A stretch of DNA of 64,000 bases from Roseivivax halodurans JCM 10272 (GTDB lineage Bacteria > Pseudomonadota > Alphaproteobacteria > Rhodobacterales > Rhodobacteraceae), in NCBI RefSeq assembly GCF_000521785.1, contig NZ_JALZ01000007.1, positions 62,001 through 126,000 of the forward strand. Direction: 5' to 3'. The position numbers and the translations under genes were made by a program. Positions 8,092-17,068 of the stretch are shown piece after piece. A model generated the notes under the pieces. It was not told the origin of the DNA and ran no database searches. It was given only the letters and a program-made list of their open reading frames with translations. The first letter of the stretch is position 1, and each line of letters starts with the position of its first letter.

Positions 8092-9078
8092 ATGCAGAGC
8101 GTGCAGGATCTCCTTTACTATCCCGACACTTCGCCCGGCATCCGGCGCGAGCGGAAAGGGCGCGGCTGGAGCTATATCGCGCCGGACGGAACGCGCATCT
8201 CCCGCGGCGCGGAGCGCAAGCGGCTCGACGCGCTCGCCGTCCCGCCCGCCTACGAGAATGTCTGGATCTGCCCCGAGCCTCTCGGGCATCTGCAGGCCAC
8301 CGGGCGGGACGCGCGCCGCCGCAAGCAATACCGCTACCATCCCGACTGGACCGCCTTTCGCGCCAAGGCCAAGTTCGATCACCTCGCCGAATTCGGATCG
8401 GCCCTGCCGGCGCTCCGGCGCCGGATCCTGCGGGACCTGCGCGAGGGCGAGGCGGGCGATCACGGCTTTGCCATCGCCGCGATCCTCGCGCTGCTCGACC
8501 GGGCCGGGCTCCGGATCGGCAGCCCCAACTACGCAAAAGAGAACCGCACCTTCGGCGCGACGACGCTTCGCCCCCGACATCTCGACCTCGACGGGGACGC
8601 GATCCGCCTCGCCTTCCCAGGCAAGGGCGGGATGCGGGTTCGCAAGCAGCTCCGGGACCGGACGCTCGAGCGGACATTGTCGCGGCTCGACGACCTGCCC
8701 GGCCCCACATTGGTGTCATGGATCGACGAGAGCGGAGTCGCCCGCAGCGTGACGAGCGGCGAGGTGAACGCCTTTCTCGCCGGACAGACCGGGACCGACG
8801 CGGTCACCGCAAAGACCTTCCGCACCTGGACGGGATCGGTCGCGGCGCTCGAGACCGCGCTCTCCCAGGAGAAACCCACCATCAAGGCGCTGTCCGAGGC
8901 GGCCGCGGAGCGTCTGGCGAACACGCCGACCATCGCTCGAAACTCGTACATCCACCCCGACGTCATCGCCCTGACGGAAGAGACCGCCGATGCGCGCGCG
9001 GCTCTCGCGAGGGATGCCGAAGAAAAGGCGGGCCTCCGGAAGTCGGAGGCCACGCTGATGCGTCTTCTCGGCGGCTAG
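8092..9078 (+). CDS. Bacterial type IB DNA topoisomerase
   Basis: A 328-residue protein related to poxvirus/bacterial topoisomerase IB, which relaxes supercoils through a 3'-phosphotyrosyl intermediate. The N-terminal domain begins DTSPGIRRERKGRGWSY with GRDARRRKQYRYHPDW near residues 72-87, typical of the family. The catalytic core includes RIGSPNYAKENRTFGATTLR (active-site Arg), GKGGMRVRK (active-site Lys), a second Arg in TAKTFRTW, and SYIHP containing Tyr286, the likely nucleophile. ATG 8092 is chosen because the open frame upstream is antisense to AMP nucleosidase and has no similarity. It is divergent from amn and convergent with ilvE. Confidence 0.92.
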   Translation: MQSVQDLLYYPDTSPGIRRERKGRGWSYIAPDGTRISRGAERKRLDALAVPPAYENVWICPEPLGHLQATGRDARRRKQYRYHPDWTAFRAKAKFDHLAEFGSALPALRRRILRDLREGEAGDHGFAIAAILALLDRAGLRIGSPNYAKENRTFGATTLRPRHLDLDGDAIRLAFPGKGGMRVRKQLRDRTLERTLSRLDDLPGPTLVSWIDESGVARSVTSGEVNAFLAGQTGTDAVTAKTFRTWTGSVAALETALSQEKPTIKALSEAAAERLANTPTIARNSYIHPDVIALTEETADARAALARDAEEKAGLRKSEATLMRLLGG

Positions 9079-9132
9079 ATCAGAGCGTCGCGCCCCCAAG
9101 CATAGCCGCGTTGGCCCGCGGGCACCCTAGGC

Positions 9133-10002
9133 TCAGCTGCGGACCTTCGCTTCGTAGGCGTCGGAGATGTCGCGCGTCATGGCGCCGACCTCGAAATTGT
9201 AGTCGCCGATCTGCCGCACGGGTGTCACCTCGGCGGCGGTGCCGGTCAGCCAGCATTGCTCGAAGCTCTCGAGCTCCTCGGGCATGATGTGACGCTCGCG
9301 AACCTTGATCTGGCGCTCCTTCAGCATGCCCAGCACCGTCTGGCGAGTCAGGCCGTTGAGGAAGCAATCGGGCGTCGGCGTGTGCACCTCGCCGTCCTTC
9401 ACGAAGAAGATGTTCGCCCCCGTCGCCTCGGCCACATAGCCGCGATAGTCGAACATGAGCGCATCGCCGCAGCCCTTCGCCTCTGCGGCGTGCTTGGCCA
9501 TGGTGCAGATCATGTAGAGACCGGCGGCCTTGGCGTGGCTCGGCGCGGTCTCGGGAGACGGGCGCTTCCACTTCGAGATGTCGAGCTTTGCGCCGCGGGT
9601 CTTTGCGTCGCCGTAATAGCTGCCCCATTCCCACGCCGCGATGGCGAGCCGCACCGGGTTGCGCAGGGAGGCGACACCCATGTCTTCGCCCGCACCGCGC
9701 CATGCGACGGCCCGGACATAGGCGTCGGTGAAGCCGTTTTCCTTCAGAAGCTGCGCCTTGGCTTCCTCGATCTCGTCGACCGAGAACGGGATCTCGAAGT
9801 CGAGTTGGTTGGCCGAGTAGTGCAGACGCTCGGAATGCTCGCGCGACAGGAAGATCTTGCCGTTATACGCGCGCTCGCCTTCGAAGACGGAGCTGGCATA
9901 GTGCAGGCCGTGGGTGAGGACGTGCACGTTGGCCTGCCGCCAGTCCACGAACTGGCCATCCATCCAGATCTTGCCGTCACGGTCATCATAGGCTCCGGCC
10001 AT
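9133..10002 (-). CDS. ilvE: Branched-chain amino acid aminotransferase
   Basis: A 289-residue fold-type IV PLP aminotransferase. Family features: an N-terminal GxxHYASSVFEGERAYNGKIF block at about 32-51, LRNPVRLAIAAWEWGSYYG at about 113-131, the PLP lysine Lys158 in SHAKAAGLY, and EATGANIFFVKDG, which contacts the cofactor phosphate. It catalyses the final step of Leu, Ile and Val synthesis using glutamate. The start is the ATG at 10000-10002, preceded by GGAGAG; a further in-frame ATG 16 codons upstream gives a basic extension not found in the family. It is divergent from petP. Confidence 0.93.
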   Translation of the reverse strand: MAGAYDDRDGKIWMDGQFVDWRQANVHVLTHGLHYASSVFEGERAYNGKIFLSREHSERLHYSANQLDFEIPFSVDEIEEAKAQLLKENGFTDAYVRAVAWRGAGEDMGVASLRNPVRLAIAAWEWGSYYGDAKTRGAKLDISKWKRPSPETAPSHAKAAGLYMICTMAKHAAEAKGCGDALMFDYRGYVAEATGANIFFVKDGEVHTPTPDCFLNGLTRQTVLGMLKERQIKVRERHIMPEELESFEQCWLTGTAAEVTPVRQIGDYNFEVGAMTRDISDAYEAKVRS

Positions 10003-10175
10003 CGCGTCTCTCCTTGCCTGCCACCAGATTTTCCGTTTATTGCGCCGCATACGTCCGAACCGGACATAAACTGTCGCAAAAACTGCGAGTCGCTACCATC
10101 GGCGCCTTGGAATGTCAACAAAGCTGACTTAAAGTGCCGTCCAGATAGGCAGTCAGCGAAACGCGAGGCGAAGGC
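10003..10175. promoter_or_regulatory. Divergent promoter region ilvE / petP
   Basis: The 173-base spacer holds the promoters of both genes. A short inverted repeat GTCCG-AAC-CGGAC lies at 10053-10065, about 50 bases before ilvE. No consensus -35/-10 pair stands out. Confidence 0.35.
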
Positions 10176-10688
10176 ATGGCGGAGCCCGAACGCGCGACAC
10201 ATCAGGGCGGCGAGTCCCTGCTCTTCCTCACCGACGAGCAGCTGCGGCAGGGTATCGAGGCGATGTTCTTCGCCTATCGCGGCTTCACCGCCGATCCCGA
10301 CCGCATCCTCGAGGAACACGATTACGGGCGCGCTCACCACAGGGCGCTGCATTTCATCCATTGCGCGCCGAGCACCACGGTGAAGAACCTGCTCGCCATT
10401 CTCGGCGTGACCAAGCAGTCGCTCAACCGCGTGCTCCGGCGCTTGATCGCGGACGGGCTAGTGGAAAGCCGGGTCGGGCGCGCCGACAAGCGCGAGCGCC
10501 ATCTCCACCTGACCGAAGCGGGCCGCGCGCTCGAACAGCAGCTGTCGGACGCGCAGCGGGCGCGCATGCGGAAGGCGTATCGCGACGCCGGGCCCGAAGC
10601 CGTGGCGGGCTTCCGCACCGTGCTGGAAGCGATGATGGATTCCGAGCAGCGCCGCCAGTATCATGGCATGAGGAACGGGCGCGCATGA
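10176..10688 (+). CDS. petP: MarR-family regulator PetP
   Basis: A 170-residue winged-helix regulator. The HTH is at about residues 66-95 (TVKNLLAILGVTKQSLNRVLRRLIADGLV) and the wing at about 96-112 (RVGRADKRERHLHLT), which fit the MarR fold. In Rhodobacter capsulatus petP and petR are adjacent and needed for photosynthetic and respiratory growth; the immediate downstream gene here is an OmpR-type regulator with petR features, so I assign petP from the pair. The ATG at 10176 follows GAGGCGAAGG. Unlike R. capsulatus, no cytochrome bc1 genes follow. Confidence 0.8.
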   Translation: MAEPERATHQGGESLLFLTDEQLRQGIEAMFFAYRGFTADPDRILEEHDYGRAHHRALHFIHCAPSTTVKNLLAILGVTKQSLNRVLRRLIADGLVESRVGRADKRERHLHLTEAGRALEQQLSDAQRARMRKAYRDAGPEAVAGFRTVLEAMMDSEQRRQYHGMRNGRA

Positions 10689-10725
10689 GACGCGCCGCAG
10701 GGACAGGCCGCCGGGAGGAACTGGC

Positions 10726-11427
10726 ATGAGCGATCCGGATGCGCATCTGCTCATCGTGGACGACGACGAGCGGATTCGGGGACTGCTGCAGAAGTTTCTC
10801 GCGCGGAACGGCTTTCTCGTCAGCACCGCACGGGATGCGGGACATGCGCGGCGGATCCTGTCGGGTCTCGATTTCGACCTCATCGTTCTCGACGTGATGA
10901 TGCCGGGCGAGGACGGCGTGGCGCTGACGCGCTGGATCCGCGAGGCGCGCACGACGCCGATCCTGCTGCTCACCGCAAAATCCGAGACCGAGGACCGGAT
11001 CGCGGGGCTCGAGGCCGGCGCGGACGATTATCTCAGCAAGCCTTTCGAGCCGAAGGAACTGCTGCTGCGGATCAACAACATCCTCCGCCGGATCCCGGAT
11101 CTCGCCGTCAGCAGCATGGCGCCGAAATTGCTCACGCTGGGTCCCATCCGATACGACATCGAGCGGGGCGAGATGTGGCGCGGGGAGGATCTCGTACGCC
11201 TGACCGCCACCGAGAGCCACCTGATGCGGATCTTCTCGGCGAAACCCGGCGAGGCGCTCAGCCGCACGCAACTGGTCGAGGATCTCGGCCGCGACCGCGG
11301 CCAGAGCCAGGAACGCGCCGTCGACGTGCAGATCACCCGCCTGCGCCGCAAGATCGAGGACGATCCCAAGCAGCCACGCTATCTGCAGACTGTGCGCGGG
11401 GCGGGATACATGCTCTCGCCGGACTGA
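10726..11427 (+). CDS. petR: OmpR-family response regulator PetR
   Basis: A 233-residue two-component response regulator. The receiver domain occupies about 1-120, with acidic pocket Asp12-Asp14, phosphoacceptor Asp56 in IVLDVMMPG, Thr83 and Lys105 in LSKPF. The C-terminal winged-helix DNA-binding domain is at about 135-233 (LTATESHLMRIF, then VDVQITRLRRKIEDDPKQPRYLQTVRGAGY). GGAGGAA sits six bases before the ATG. No sensor kinase is encoded nearby, so the partner kinase lies elsewhere. It is co-transcribed with petP. Confidence 0.82.
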   Translation: MSDPDAHLLIVDDDERIRGLLQKFLARNGFLVSTARDAGHARRILSGLDFDLIVLDVMMPGEDGVALTRWIREARTTPILLLTAKSETEDRIAGLEAGADDYLSKPFEPKELLLRINNILRRIPDLAVSSMAPKLLTLGPIRYDIERGEMWRGEDLVRLTATESHLMRIFSAKPGEALSRTQLVEDLGRDRGQSQERAVDVQITRLRRKIEDDPKQPRYLQTVRGAGYMLSPD

Positions 11428-11434
11428 GCGGCGC

Positions 11435-11453
11435 GGGGGGCGCCCCCCCCCCC
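11435..11453 (+). other. G/C homopolymer hairpin after petR
   Basis: Six G, then CG, then an uninterrupted run of 11 C (11443-11453), 8 bases past the petR stop. It can fold as a G6/C6 hairpin and might weakly terminate transcription, but there is no U tract. Long homopolymers are prone to slippage and to sequencing error. Confidence 0.5.
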
Positions 11454-11489
11454 TGCGGCTCCCCCCGCATTCGCGCTTACCTCGCCGGC

Positions 11490-12413
11490 ATGACAGCCCT
11501 CATCACCCACGCCGATTGCCTGACCCACGTCACGCCCGACGGCCACCCCGAGCGCGCCGCGCGGCTCGATCACCTCCTGCACGCGCTTCAGCCGCTGGAC
11601 CTCGACCGGATCAGTGCACCGCTCTGCACGCCGGACGATCTCCTGCGTTGCCATCCGCAGGATTACATCGACCGCATCCGGGACAAGACTCCCTCGCGCG
11701 GCATCGTTCCGATCGACGAGGATACGTGGCTCTCCTCGGGATCCTGGTCCTCCGCGCTCCGGGCGGTCGGCGGCGCGCTCAAGGCGGTGGACATGGTTCT
11801 CGCCGGCGAAGCCAGGAACGCCTTCTGCGCGACGCGCCCGCCGGGCCACCATGCCGAAACGGCAAAATCCATGGGCTTCTGCCTCTTCGGCACCGCGGCC
11901 ATCGCCGCCAAACACGCGCTCGACTGCCGGGGGCTGTCGCGCGTCGCGGTGGTCGATTTCGACGTCCATCACGGCAACGGGACGCAGGATCTGCTGTGGG
12001 ACGAATCCCGCGCCTTCTTCGTCTCCTCGCACCAGTCGCCGCTCTGGCCCGGCACCGGCGAGAAGGACGAGCGCGGCGCGCATGACCAGATCATGAACGT
12101 GCCGCTGCCTCCGCGCACCACCGGCAATACCATGCGCGACGTCTACGAGGGTGAGGTTCTGCCGCGCCTGCGGGATTTCGCGCCCGAGCTACTGATCATC
12201 TCCGCGGGGTTCGACGCGCATGCCGACGATCCGCTCGCGAACCTCGAATGGGAGACCGACGATTTCCGCTGGCTGACCCGCGAGCTCTGCGAGGTGGCGC
12301 AGGATTGCTGCTCCGGGCGCGTGGTATCGACACTCGAGGGCGGCTATGATCTTGAAGCGCTGAGCGCCGCGGGGCGCGTGCATGTCGAGGAACTCATGGA
12401 GGCCGCGCGATGA
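11490..12413 (+). CDS. Histone deacetylase / acetylpolyamine amidohydrolase family protein
   Basis: A 307-residue zinc hydrolase of the arginase/deacetylase fold. The catalytic His pair is in RPPGHHAE (about residues 112-119). Zinc ligands are in VVDFDVHHGNGTQD (the DVHHGNG loop) and FDAHADDPLA (Asp), and the family's EGGYDLEAL occurs near the end. Bacterial members deacetylate acetylpolyamines or small acetylated amines; the substrate is not set by sequence. The ATG at 11490 opens the conserved N-terminus. The last four bases overlap the xseB start (ATGA), so it heads an operon with xseB, ispA and dxs, a common Rhodobacterales arrangement. Confidence 0.9.
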   Translation: MTALITHADCLTHVTPDGHPERAARLDHLLHALQPLDLDRISAPLCTPDDLLRCHPQDYIDRIRDKTPSRGIVPIDEDTWLSSGSWSSALRAVGGALKAVDMVLAGEARNAFCATRPPGHHAETAKSMGFCLFGTAAIAAKHALDCRGLSRVAVVDFDVHHGNGTQDLLWDESRAFFVSSHQSPLWPGTGEKDERGAHDQIMNVPLPPRTTGNTMRDVYEGEVLPRLRDFAPELLIISAGFDAHADDPLANLEWETDDFRWLTRELCEVAQDCCSGRVVSTLEGGYDLEALSAAGRVHVEELMEAAR

Positions 12414-12658
12414 GCGAGACCGCGAAACCCGTCGAGGAGATGACCTTCGAGGAGGCCATGGCCGAGCTCGAACGCGTGGTCGGCCAACTCGAGCGCGGGG
12501 ACGTGCCGCTCGAGGATTCGATCCTGCTCTACGAGCGCGGCGCTGCCCTGAAGAAGCGCTGCGAGGCCAAGCTGAAGGAAGCCGAGGAGAAGGTCGCCGC
12601 GATCACCCTCGACGCCGACGGACAGCCCACGGGCACGAAGGCCGTCGAAGGGCTCTGA
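12410..12658 (+). CDS. xseB: Exodeoxyribonuclease VII small subunit
   Basis: An 82-residue protein with the XseB pattern: MTFEEAMAELERVVGQLERGDVPLEDSI (about residues 11-38), then YERGAALKKRCEAKLKEAEEKV. This is the small subunit that, in several copies, binds XseA to form the nuclease degrading single-stranded DNA from both ends. It forms an ATGA overlap with the upstream deacetylase-family gene and its TGA shares a base with the ispA ATG, so translation is coupled. xseA is not in the window. Confidence 0.95.
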   Translation: MSETAKPVEEMTFEEAMAELERVVGQLERGDVPLEDSILLYERGAALKKRCEAKLKEAEEKVAAITLDADGQPTGTKAVEGL

Positions 12659-13524
12659 TGGCCTTCGAGGACGACCTCGCCGCGGCACAGGAGCGGATCG
12701 AGGCCGGGTTCGACCGGCTCTTCGCGGCGCACCCGCACACCGACCTTCACGCGGCCATGCGATATGCGGTGAGCGGCGGCAAACGGCTCCGCGGCTACCT
12801 CGTGCTGGAAGGCGCGCGCCTCCATGGCGTCCCCGACGCGCTGAACGCCGCCCTCGCCATCGAAGCCGTGCATGCCTACAGCCTCGTGCACGACGACCTG
12901 CCCGCGATGGACGACGACGACACCCGGCGCGGCCAGCCGACCGTGCATCGCAAATGGGACGACGCGACCGCGATCCTCGCCGGCGACGCCCTGCAGAGCC
13001 TCGCCTTCGAGCTTTGCCTCGCGCCCGGCTGCCATCCCGACGCCGAGGTGCGCGGCGATCTCGCCTTCACGCTCGCGCAAGCCTCGGGCGCGCAGGGCAT
13101 GGTGCTCGGCCAGGCGCTCGACATCGCGGCCGAGACCTCGAACAAGCCATTGGATCTCGAGGCCATCACCCGCCTGCAGGCGGCCAAGACCGGTGCGCTC
13201 ATCACGTGGGCGGGGGAAGCCGGGGCGCGGCTCGCCAGGGCCGATCCGGTTCCGCTCCGGACCTACGCCAATGCGCTCGGGCTTGCCTTCCAGATCGCCG
13301 ACGACCTGCTCGACGTCGAAGGCGACGCCGCCGAAATGGGCAAGGCCGCACGCAAGGACGAAGCGGCGAACAAGGCGACCTTCGTGTCGCTCCTCGGCGT
13401 GGACGGGGCAAAGCGCCGCGCGTCCGACCTTGTCGATACCGCCTGTGCGGCCCTATCTGGGTTCGGAGAGGATGCCGAAGGCTTGAAGCAGGCGGCCCGC
13501 TTCGCTATCGCACGGCGGACCTGA
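12658..13524 (+). CDS. ispA: Farnesyl/geranyl diphosphate synthase (polyprenyl synthetase)
   Basis: A 288-residue all-helical prenyltransferase. The first Asp-rich motif is at about residues 81-89 ([12 protein letters not shown]) and the second is [11 protein letters not shown] at about residue 212. SGGKRLRG at about 39-46 and GQALDIAAE also match IspA. It condenses IPP with DMAPP and GPP to farnesyl diphosphate, feeding quinones, carotenoids and, after elongation, the bacteriochlorophyll tail. Its start shares one base with the xseB stop, and dxs follows 52 bases later. The pairing puts the first isoprenoid step and the chain-building step under one promoter. Confidence 0.93.
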   Translation: MAFEDDLAAAQERIEAGFDRLFAAHPHTDLHAAMRYAVSGGKRLRGYLVLEGARLHGVPDALNAALAIEAVHAYSLVHDDLPAMDDDDTRRGQPTVHRKWDDATAILAGDALQSLAFELCLAPGCHPDAEVRGDLAFTLAQASGAQGMVLGQALDIAAETSNKPLDLEAITRLQAAKTGALITWAGEAGARLARADPVPLRTYANALGLAFQIADDLLDVEGDAAEMGKAARKDEAANKATFVSLLGVDGAKRRASDLVDTACAALSGFGEDAEGLKQAARFAIARRT

Positions 13525-13576
13525 TGCCGGCCCCTCCCCATCCAGCCGACGCGCAAAGAGGAGGCGCGAGCCCGAC

Positions 13577-15505
13577 ATGACGAACCGCCCCAAGACCCCA
13601 CTTCTCGACCGGGTCAACACGCCCGCCGACCTCAAGGCCTTCTCCGACATGGAGCTGCGACAGGTCGCCGACGAACTCCGCGCCGAGACGATCTCGGCGG
13701 TGTCCGAGACCGGTGGCCACCTCGGCGCGGGCCTCGGCGTCGTTGAACTAACCGTCGCGCTCCATTCCGTGTTCGATGCCCCGCGCGACAAGATCGTCTG
13801 GGACGTCAGCCACCAGACCTATCCGCACAAGATCCTCACCGGGCGCCGCGACCGCATCCGCACGATCCGCCAGAAGGACGGATTGTCGGGTTTCACCAAG
13901 CGGTCGGAATCGCCCTACGACCCCTTCGGCGCCGCGCATTCCTCGACCTCGATCTCGGCGGCGCTCGGCTTCGCGGTCGCGCGCGATCTCGGTGGCGACA
14001 GCGACACCGGCCACGGCGACGCCATCGCGGTGATCGGCGACGGCGCGATGTCGGCGGGCATGGCCTACGAGGCGATGAACAACGCGGGCCATATGGGCAA
14101 GCGGATGATCATCATCCTCAACGACAACGAGATGTCGATCGCGCCGCCGACCGGGGCAATGTCGTCCTACCTTTCGCGCCTCTACACCGAGGCGCCCTTC
14201 CACACGCTGAAGGACGCGGCCAAGGGCGCCGTATCCTTCCTGCCCGAGCCTTTCCGCGAGGGCGCCAAGCGCGCCAAGGAGATGATCAAGGGCATGGCGA
14301 TGGGCGGCACGCTCTTCGAGGAGCTGGGCTTCAGCTATCTCGGCCCCATCGACGGGCACGACATGACACAGCTTCTGCCGGTACTGCGCGCCATCAAGGC
14401 ACGGGCGCACGGGCCGATCCTGCTGCATGTGCTGACCAAGAAGGGCAAGGGCTACGAACACGCCGAGACACGCCCCGACCGAGGTCACGCGACCGCGAAG
14501 TTCGACGTCGCGTCGGGCGAGCAGAAGAAGTCCACGCCGAACGCTCCGGCCTACACCAAGGTGTTCGCGAACGCGCTGATCCGCGAGGCCGAGGAGGACA
14601 GCCGCATCTGCGCCGTCACCGCGGCGATGCCGGACGGCACGGGGCTCGATCTCTTCGACAAGAAGTTCCCCTCGCGCTGTTTCGACGTGGGCATTGCCGA
14701 ACAGCACGCGGTGACCTTTTCCGCCGGCCTCGCCGCAGGGGGCATGAAGCCTTTCGCCGCGATCTACTCGACCTTCCTGCAGCGCGGCTACGACCAGGTC
14801 GTGCACGATGTCGCGATCCAGCGGCTGCCGGTGCGCTTCGCCATCGACCGCGCGGGCCTCGTCGGCGCCGACGGCGCGACCCATGCCGGCAGCTACGACG
14901 TCGCGTATCTGACGAACCTGCCCGGGTTCACGGTCATGGCGGCGGCGGACGAGGCGGAGCTCGTGCACATGGTTGCCACGGCGGCCGCGCATGACGAGGG
15001 CCCGATCGCGTTCCGCTATCCTCGCGGCGAGGGTGTCGGCGTCGAGATGCCCGAGCGCGGCACGCCGCTGCAGATCGGCAAAGGCCGGACGATCCAGAAG
15101 GGATCGGGCGTAGCGATCCTGTCCTTCGGCACCCGCCTCAAGGAGGTGCAGGAGGCCGCAGAGAAGCTCGAGGCGCGGGGCATACGGCCGACCATCGCCG
15201 ACGCGCGCTTCGCCAAGCCGCTCGACCGCGAGTTGATCCTGCAACTGGCCGAAGAGCACGACGGGCTCATCACCGTCGAGGAAGGCGCCGTCGGAGGCTT
15301 CGGCAGCCATGTCGCGCAGCTTCTGGCCGAGGAAGGCGTGTTCGATGCGGGGCTGAGATATCGCTCGATGGTCCTGCCCGACATCTTCATCGACCAGGCC
15401 TCTCCCGAGGACATGTACGCAGTCGCGAAACTCAACGCCGAGGATATCGAGGCCAAGGTTCTGGACGTGATGGGCATCGCGCGGATGAGCGAGCGCCGGG
15501 CCTGA
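13577..15505 (+). CDS. dxs: 1-deoxy-D-xylulose-5-phosphate synthase
   Basis: A 642-residue thiamine diphosphate enzyme, the full family length. The N-terminal domain has the [16 protein letters not shown] and [15 protein letters not shown] blocks and the ThDP motif [18 protein letters not shown] at about 154-171. The pyrimidine domain has [17 protein letters not shown] at about 371-387. It condenses pyruvate and glyceraldehyde 3-phosphate to DXP, the committed step of the MEP isoprenoid pathway. It is the last gene of the deacetylase-xseB-ispA-dxs operon and ends at a shared terminator with the convergent epimerase gene. Confidence 0.97.
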   Translation: MTNRPKTPLLDRVNTPADLKAFSDMELRQVADELRAETISAVSETGGHLGAGLGVVELTVALHSVFDAPRDKIVWDVSHQTYPHKILTGRRDRIRTIRQKDGLSGFTKRSESPYDPFGAAHSSTSISAALGFAVARDLGGDSDTGHGDAIAVIGDGAMSAGMAYEAMNNAGHMGKRMIIILNDNEMSIAPPTGAMSSYLSRLYTEAPFHTLKDAAKGAVSFLPEPFREGAKRAKEMIKGMAMGGTLFEELGFSYLGPIDGHDMTQLLPVLRAIKARAHGPILLHVLTKKGKGYEHAETRPDRGHATAKFDVASGEQKKSTPNAPAYTKVFANALIREAEEDSRICAVTAAMPDGTGLDLFDKKFPSRCFDVGIAEQHAVTFSAGLAAGGMKPFAAIYSTFLQRGYDQVVHDVAIQRLPVRFAIDRAGLVGADGATHAGSYDVAYLTNLPGFTVMAAADEAELVHMVATAAAHDEGPIAFRYPRGEGVGVEMPERGTPLQIGKGRTIQKGSGVAILSFGTRLKEVQEAAEKLEARGIRPTIADARFAKPLDRELILQLAEEHDGLITVEEGAVGGFGSHVAQLLAEEGVFDAGLRYRSMVLPDIFIDQASPEDMYAVAKLNAEDIEAKVLDVMGIARMSERRA

Positions 15506-15514
15506 ACCGGTGTG

Positions 15515-15539
15515 CGAGCCCGCCGGTCAGGCGGGCTCG
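15515..15539. terminator. Bidirectional terminator between dxs and the epimerase gene
   Basis: A 10-bp perfect stem (15515-15524 with 15530-15539) and 5-base loop. The stop codon of the minus-strand epimerase gene (15527-15529) lies in the loop, so its last codons form one arm. Confidence 0.7.
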
Positions 15540-16393
15540 GCTTCCAGAAGCGACCGCAGGCCGCTGCGATAATCGGGATAGATCAGCTCGACGCCGAGCT
15601 CGTTCTTCATGCGGTCATTCGCGACGCGCTTGTTCTCGGCGTAAAAGCTCCGCGCCATCGGCGACATCTCGGCCTTGTCGAAAGGGACCTCGGGCGGAAT
15701 CGGAAGCCCGAGCAGTTCCGCGGCATGGGCGATCACGTCCTGCGGCGGCGCGGGATCGTCGTCGCAGACATTGTAGACCGCGCCGGGATTCGGGCGCTCG
15801 ATCGAGGCGTGCAGAACTGCGGCGATGTCGTCCACGTGGATGCGGCTGAAGACCTGGCCGGGCTTGACGATGCGCCGCGCCTTGCCGCTCCGCACCTTCT
15901 CGAAGGGGCCACGGCCGGGGCCGTAGATACCGGCGAGGCGGAAGACATGCAGCGGAAGCTGCGGGATTGTGCCCCATTCGTGTTCCGCCTCGACCCGCTT
16001 CTCGCCCCGCGACGTGGTCGGCAGAAGCGGCGTCGTCTCGTCCACCCAGGCGCCGTGGTGATCTCCGTAGACCCCCGTGGTCGAAAGATAGGCAGCCCAG
16101 TACAGCGCGCTGGCATGCTCTTCGATGGCATCCCGCGCGAGCCGGAGGGATGGATCGCCCTCGTCGTCGGGCCCGACGGAAACGAGAAGATGGGTGGCCT
16201 GCGGCAACGCCGCGGCAATCGCCTCCGATGTGAAGTCGATGGCTTCGACGCCCTCGGCCTCCATCCGCTTTGCCTTGTCGTCATCCCGTGTCGTGCCGAT
16301 GACTCGCCAGCCTTCGGGCAGCAGACGCCGGGCGAGAGCCTCGGCTGAATAGCCGTATCCAAGTGCAAAAAGCGTAGGTTGAGAATCTGTCAT
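15527..16393 (-). CDS. NAD(P)-binding epimerase/dehydratase-like SDR protein
   Basis: A 288-residue extended-SDR-like protein of the YeeZ/UDP-glucose-4-epimerase-related group. An N-terminal dinucleotide fold is suggested by LFALGYGYSAEALARRL (about residues 8-24) with TTRD after beta-2. YLSTTGVYGDHHGAWVDE at about 102-119 resembles the STTGVYG segment of this family, and FRLAGIYGPGRGPFE at about 151-165 is the sugar-nucleotide-epimerase-like block. The usual YxxxK pair is not obvious, so catalytic function is uncertain. It is monocistronic, convergent with dxs. The substrate is unknown. Confidence 0.75.
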   Translation of the reverse strand: MTDSQPTLFALGYGYSAEALARRLLPEGWRVIGTTRDDDKAKRMEAEGVEAIDFTSEAIAAALPQATHLLVSVGPDDEGDPSLRLARDAIEEHASALYWAAYLSTTGVYGDHHGAWVDETTPLLPTTSRGEKRVEAEHEWGTIPQLPLHVFRLAGIYGPGRGPFEKVRSGKARRIVKPGQVFSRIHVDDIAAVLHASIERPNPGAVYNVCDDDPAPPQDVIAHAAELLGLPIPPEVPFDKAEMSPMARSFYAENKRVANDRMKNELGVELIYPDYRSGLRSLLEAEPA

Positions 16394-16562
16394 GGCCTCA
16401 CGATGAGGCTCGGATGCCCGTTTGGCAAGCTATGCGCGAACCGGGTTGCGATAGCGCCATCGGCGGATGGACGCCGACAAAAGGCCTTCCGGCAATCTGA
16501 AGACCACAGATCGAAACTCCGAGGTTATGAGCTTTTCAGGTCCAACTGATCCGGAATGCCCC

Positions 16563-17045
16563 ATGCGCCTGATTTCGACGCTCTGCCTTGTCGCCACGCT
16601 GGGCCTTGCCGCCTGCGGCACCGCCAGCATCAATGCACCGTCGGGAACCGCGAGCTTCGCCGCCGCCCCGCGCCAGATCCCTCTGCATCCGAACGAGACG
16701 CCAGAGCTTCGGGAGCTCATCAACAAGTATGCCGACGGCTACGGCGTGCCGCGCCCGCTGGTACATCAGGTGATCGTTCGCGAAAGCACCCACCGTCCCG
16801 GCGCCCGCAACGGCCCCTATTACGGGTTGATGCAGATCTTGCCCGCGACCGCCCGGGGAATGGGCTTCCGCGGCCAGCCTTCCGACCTCCTCGATGCGGA
16901 GACCAACCTCAGATACGCGGTGAAGTACCTGCGGGGAGCATGGCTCCTCTCGGACAGCTACGACGAGGCGGTCGGCTGGTACGCGCGCGGCTATTACTAC
17001 GAGGCCAAGCGGCAGGGGATGCTCGAGGAAACCGGACTGCGGTGA
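16563..17045 (+). CDS. Lytic transglycosylase-like lipoprotein (SLT domain)
   Basis: A 160-residue outer-envelope lipoprotein. The N-terminus MRLISTLCLVATLGLAACG is a lipoprotein signal with the lipobox L-A-A-Cys19. The mature part carries a goose-lysozyme-like SLT domain at about residues 65-150: catalytic Glu in VRESTHRPGARNGPYYGLMQ, then LPATARGMGF and the N-L-x-Y block (TNLRYAVKYLRGAW). It should cleave peptidoglycan glycan strands to anhydromuropeptides. The start is ATG 16563 because the signal peptide begins there; an in-frame ATG 32 codons upstream lacks one. It is shorter than Slt70-type enzymes, near the size of small accessory transglycosylases. Confidence 0.85.
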   Translation: MRLISTLCLVATLGLAACGTASINAPSGTASFAAAPRQIPLHPNETPELRELINKYADGYGVPRPLVHQVIVRESTHRPGARNGPYYGLMQILPATARGMGFRGQPSDLLDAETNLRYAVKYLRGAWLLSDSYDEAVGWYARGYYYEAKRQGMLEETGLR

Positions 17046-17068
17046 TCGGGCCGTGTGATATGGGGCGC

